From contig CAKPAQ010000008.1 of the NCBI GenBank assembly GCA_934133015.1, positions 1 through 16,178 on the forward strand: a stretch of 16,178 nt of DNA. The letters are read 5' to 3'. Under the pieces are notes generated by a model. It worked only from the letters and a program-made list of their open reading frames with translations. It had not been told where the DNA came from and made no database searches. The stretch is from an uncultured Bacilli bacterium (GTDB taxonomy: Bacteria > Bacillota_I > Bacilli_A > RF39 > UBA660). The position numbers and the translations under genes were made by a program. Of this stretch, positions 13,918-16,178 are shown in pieces; position 1 is the stretch's first letter; each line of letters begins with the position of its first letter.

Positions 13918-13946
13918 TTGAATAAGTAGCAAAAATATGTTATAAT
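13918..13946 (+). promoter_or_regulatory. Promoter of the FemAB-family gene
   Basis: TTGAAT (13918-13923), 17 bases, perfect TATAAT (13941-13946) with TGt extension. It is followed by an AAAGGAGG ribosome binding site at 13958-13965, seven bases from the ATG at 13972. Confidence 0.75.
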
Positions 13947-13971
13947 AAAGACCTTTGAAAGGAGGATAAGT

Positions 13972-15225
13972 ATGAAAATTATAACTTTAAAAGAAAAGGA
14001 ATTTGACGATTTTGTATTAACACATAAATACCGTAATTATCATCAGACTTCAAATTATGCCAAAGTTATGAAAAATGAAGGATATGATTATCATTATTTA
14101 GGATTTTTAAATAATAGTAATGAACTAATCGGAGCTACACTTATACTTTACAAAAAAGTATGGTTAGGATACAAATATGCTTATGCTCCATATGGATTTT
14201 TAATTGATTATACAAATAATGATTTAATTGAAGAGTTAACTACTAAGCTTAAAAAATTATTACTAAAGCAAAAGTTTATGTATTTAAAAATAAATCCTTT
14301 AATTCATTGTACTGAAAGACAAAAAGACGGAAAAATAATATCATACAACCCTGAAATAAATGATATATTAGAGATTCTAAAAAATAGTGGTTATATTCAT
14401 TTTGGTTTTAATAAGTATTTTGAAACAATAAATCCAAGATGGAATGCCATCACTAAACTTACAACAACAAATGAAAAATTATATTATATGTTAGATAAAC
14501 AAGTAAGAAATAAAATTAGTAAAGCAACTAGAAGTGGAATTGAAATATATAAAGCTAATGATGAAGATATTGAAATATTATATAATTTTATTAAAAAGAA
14601 AGATAATAAAGACATAAAATACTATCAATCAATATTAGAAAATTATAAAGGTCAAGCTGAAATATATCTAGCATGTATAAATCCAGAAAAATATGTTAGA
14701 ATGAGTCAAGAATACTATGAAAAAGAAGTAAATATTAATGAAGAATATAATCAATTATTACAAAAAAAATCTTCTAAACTACAAAATATTACTAAAATTC
14801 TAAATTCAAAAATGGAATCTGATAAAAAATTAGGTATCTACCAAGCCAACCTTTTAAAAGCAACAACAATATTTCAAGATTACCCAGCTGGAATAATTAT
14901 AGGTGGCGCATTAGTAATTAAATATAACAATGGAGTCAATTTATTAATTGAAGGATTTAACAAAAAGTATAGTAATTATAATCCAAATTATTTACTAAAA
15001 TGGGAATTAATGAAAAAATTCAACAATGAAGGCTACAACTACTTTGATTTAAATGGAATAGTAGGAGAATTTAATATTAAAAATAAATATTCAGGTCTAA
15101 ATGAGATGAAACTTGGATTTAATTCAAGTGTAGTTGAATACATTGGAGAATTTGATCTTATCATAAATAAAACTGCATATAGAATATATAAAAATAAACA
15201 AAACAAGAAAAAAAATAAAAAATAG
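13972..15225 (+). CDS. FemAB/MurM-family peptidoglycan bridge aminoacyltransferase
   Basis: FemABX enzymes transfer amino acids from charged tRNA to the peptide stem of lipid II, building the interpeptide bridge at the inner face of the membrane. The 417 residues show the family layout: two GNAT-like lobes, with NYHQTSNYAKVMKNEGYDYHYLGF (22-45) and YKYAYAPYGFLID (67-79) in the first, a DKQVRNKISKATRSGIEI segment (175-192), a predicted coiled-coil insertion (about 240-295) as in FemA, and LIEGFNKKYSNYNPNYLLKWELM and YNYFDLNGIVGEF (about 355-367) in the second lobe. A lysine-rich C-terminal tail may contact membrane or tRNA. The number and kind of residues added cannot be read from the sequence. 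It has its own strong promoter, RBS and terminator. Divergence from murD places two peptidoglycan precursor genes side by side. Confidence 0.9.
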   Translation: MKIITLKEKEFDDFVLTHKYRNYHQTSNYAKVMKNEGYDYHYLGFLNNSNELIGATLILYKKVWLGYKYAYAPYGFLIDYTNNDLIEELTTKLKKLLLKQKFMYLKINPLIHCTERQKDGKIISYNPEINDILEILKNSGYIHFGFNKYFETINPRWNAITKLTTTNEKLYYMLDKQVRNKISKATRSGIEIYKANDEDIEILYNFIKKKDNKDIKYYQSILENYKGQAEIYLACINPEKYVRMSQEYYEKEVNINEEYNQLLQKKSSKLQNITKILNSKMESDKKLGIYQANLLKATTIFQDYPAGIIIGGALVIKYNNGVNLLIEGFNKKYSNYNPNYLLKWELMKKFNNEGYNYFDLNGIVGEFNIKNKYSGLNEMKLGFNSSVVEYIGEFDLIINKTAYRIYKNKQNKKKNKK

Positions 15226-15244
15226 AATAATTAAATATTGTATC

Positions 15245-15276
15245 CGATATAATCATCAGATTATATCGTTTTTATT
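15245..15276 (+). terminator. Terminator of the FemAB-family gene
   Basis: Perfect ten-base stem CGATATAATC (15245-15254), loop ATCA, GATTATATCG (15259-15268), then TTTTTATT. Confidence 0.9.
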
Positions 15277-15282
15277 ACAAGC

Positions 15283-15308
15283 AAAAAAGCCTCATTCGAG
15301 ACTTTTTT
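15283..15308 (-). terminator. Terminator of tuf
   Basis: Minus-strand eleven-base stem AAAAAAGTCTC / GAGGCTTTTTT with a GAAT loop and one G-U pair. The A and T runs at the stem base allow it to work in both directions, between two convergent genes. Confidence 0.85.
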
Positions 15309-15324
15309 TTAGGATATTTATGAA

Positions 15325-16178
15325 TTAAGCATCAATTTTGCTTACTGAACCAGCACCAACAGTACGTCCACCTTCACGGATAGAGAACTTAGTTCCTTGT
15401 TCAAGAGCAATTGGGTGAATTAATTCAACTGTCATACTAACGTTATCTCCTGGCATAACCATTTCAACTCCAGCAGGTAATGTAATAACACCAGTTACGT
15501 CTGTAGTTCTGAAATAGAATTGAGGACGATAGTTTGCAAAGAATGGAGTATGACGTCCACCTTCTTCTTTACTAAGAACATAAACTTCAGCTTCGAACTT
15601 AGTATGAGGTGTAACTGATCCTGGTTTAGCAAGAACTTGACCACGTTCAACTTGTTCACGAGAAATACCACGAAGTAATACACCAGCGTTATCACCAGCT
15701 TGAGCAAAGTCTAATTGTTTACGGAACATTTCAATACCAGTAACAACAGTCTTTTGAGTAGGTTTAATACCAACGATTTCAACTTCATCGTTAAGTTTTA
15801 ATTGACCACGTTCAACACGTCCAGTAACAACAGTTCCACGTCCAGTGATTGTAAATACATCTTCAATACTCATTAAGAATGGTTTGTCAGTATCACGTTC
15901 TGGAGTTGGGATCCATTCGTCAACTGCTTTCATTAACTCTTTAACAGATTCTACATATTTAGGATCTCCTTCAAGAGCTTTTAAAGCAGAACCACGGATA
16001 ATTGGAGTTTCGTTTCCTTCAAATCCATATTCGTTTAATAAATCACGAATTTCCATTTCTACTAATTCTAATAATTCTTCATCGTCTACCATGTCACATT
16101 TGTTCATGAATACTACCATTCTAGGTACTCCAACTTGACGAGCAAGTAAGATATGTTCACGAGTTTGTGCCATTGGTC
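15325..16178 (-). CDS. tuf: Elongation factor Tu, 5' part outside the window
   Basis: EF-Tu brings aminoacyl-tRNA to the ribosome as a GTP complex. The visible part starts in the GTPase domain at PMAQTREHILLARQVGVPRMVVFMNKCDMVDDEELL, including the NKCD guanine-specificity motif and GSALKAL. It then covers domain 2 (DVFTITGRGTVVTGRVERG) and domain 3 (FYFRTTDVTGVITLP, GDNVSMTVELIHPIALEQG, FSIREGGRTVGAGSVSKI). About 284 of roughly 395 residues are present; the N-terminal P-loop is beyond the right edge. Codon choice and base composition are less AT-rich than in the neighbours, as expected for a highly expressed gene. An ATG within the sequence (16173) is internal and not the start. Confidence 0.98.
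   Translation of the reverse strand, partial: PMAQTREHILLARQVGVPRMVVFMNKCDMVDDEELLELVEMEIRDLLNEYGFEGNETPIIRGSALKALEGDPKYVESVKELMKAVDEWIPTPERDTDKPFLMSIEDVFTITGRGTVVTGRVERGQLKLNDEVEIVGIKPTQKTVVTGIEMFRKQLDFAQAGDNAGVLLRGISREQVERGQVLAKPGSVTPHTKFEAEVYVLSKEEGGRHTPFFANYRPQFYFRTTDVTGVITLPAGVEMVMPGDNVSMTVELIHPIALEQGTKFSIREGGRTVGAGSVSKIDA

Overview
The window looks like a chromosomal segment of a very AT-rich, walled member of the Firmicutes (Bacilli side, for example an Erysipelotrichales- or RF39-like gut lineage). The reasons are the gene set (secG, rnr, smpB, ssrA, murD, a FemAB-type bridge enzyme, eno, tuf), strong GGAGG-type ribosome binding sites, TATAAT/extended -10 promoters and poly-U terminators. 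Tryptophan is encoded by TGG and TGA ends a gene, so the standard bacterial code is used rather than the Mycoplasma code. The lineage is an inference from gene content only.

Left part (1-3500): an accessory-looking block. A truncated nucleoside-hydrolase-like reading frame lies at the edge, with no normal start codon. Then come a 425-residue protein whose N-terminus loosely recalls ADP-ribosyltransferases, a divergent 125-residue orphan, a possible small structured RNA, and a 318-residue orphan. Most of these genes have their own promoter or terminator and none is recognisable with confidence.

Centre (3500-8500), all on the minus strand: secG, then rnr with its own promoter, a CapA-type phosphatase-fold protein, smpB, a degenerate DnaQ/PolC-type exonuclease-fold protein, and the tmRNA gene ssrA with its own promoter and terminator. 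RNase R, SmpB and tmRNA cooperate in ribosome rescue and degradation of non-stop mRNA. The tmRNA encodes the predicted tag (A)GNNYSMAYAA. Two non-standard genes are embedded in this conserved set, and the exonuclease-like one has lost its catalytic residues.

Right part (8570-16178): a tandem-HTH XRE regulator and a TspO/MBR membrane protein, an orphan 325-residue protein with a near-consensus promoter, and a murD - small orphan - eno unit. murD shows unusual residues in its D-glutamate-binding motifs. Divergent from murD is a FemAB-family aminoacyltransferase. The window ends in the 3' two thirds of tuf. murD and the FemAB enzyme act on peptidoglycan precursors; eno and tuf are housekeeping genes.

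I found no CRISPR array, IS element, transposase, integrase, rRNA or ordinary tRNA gene. The best leads are the pseudo-exonuclease wedged between smpB and ssrA, the start-less nucleoside hydrolase, the variant MurD and the small-RNA candidate near 2085-2221.
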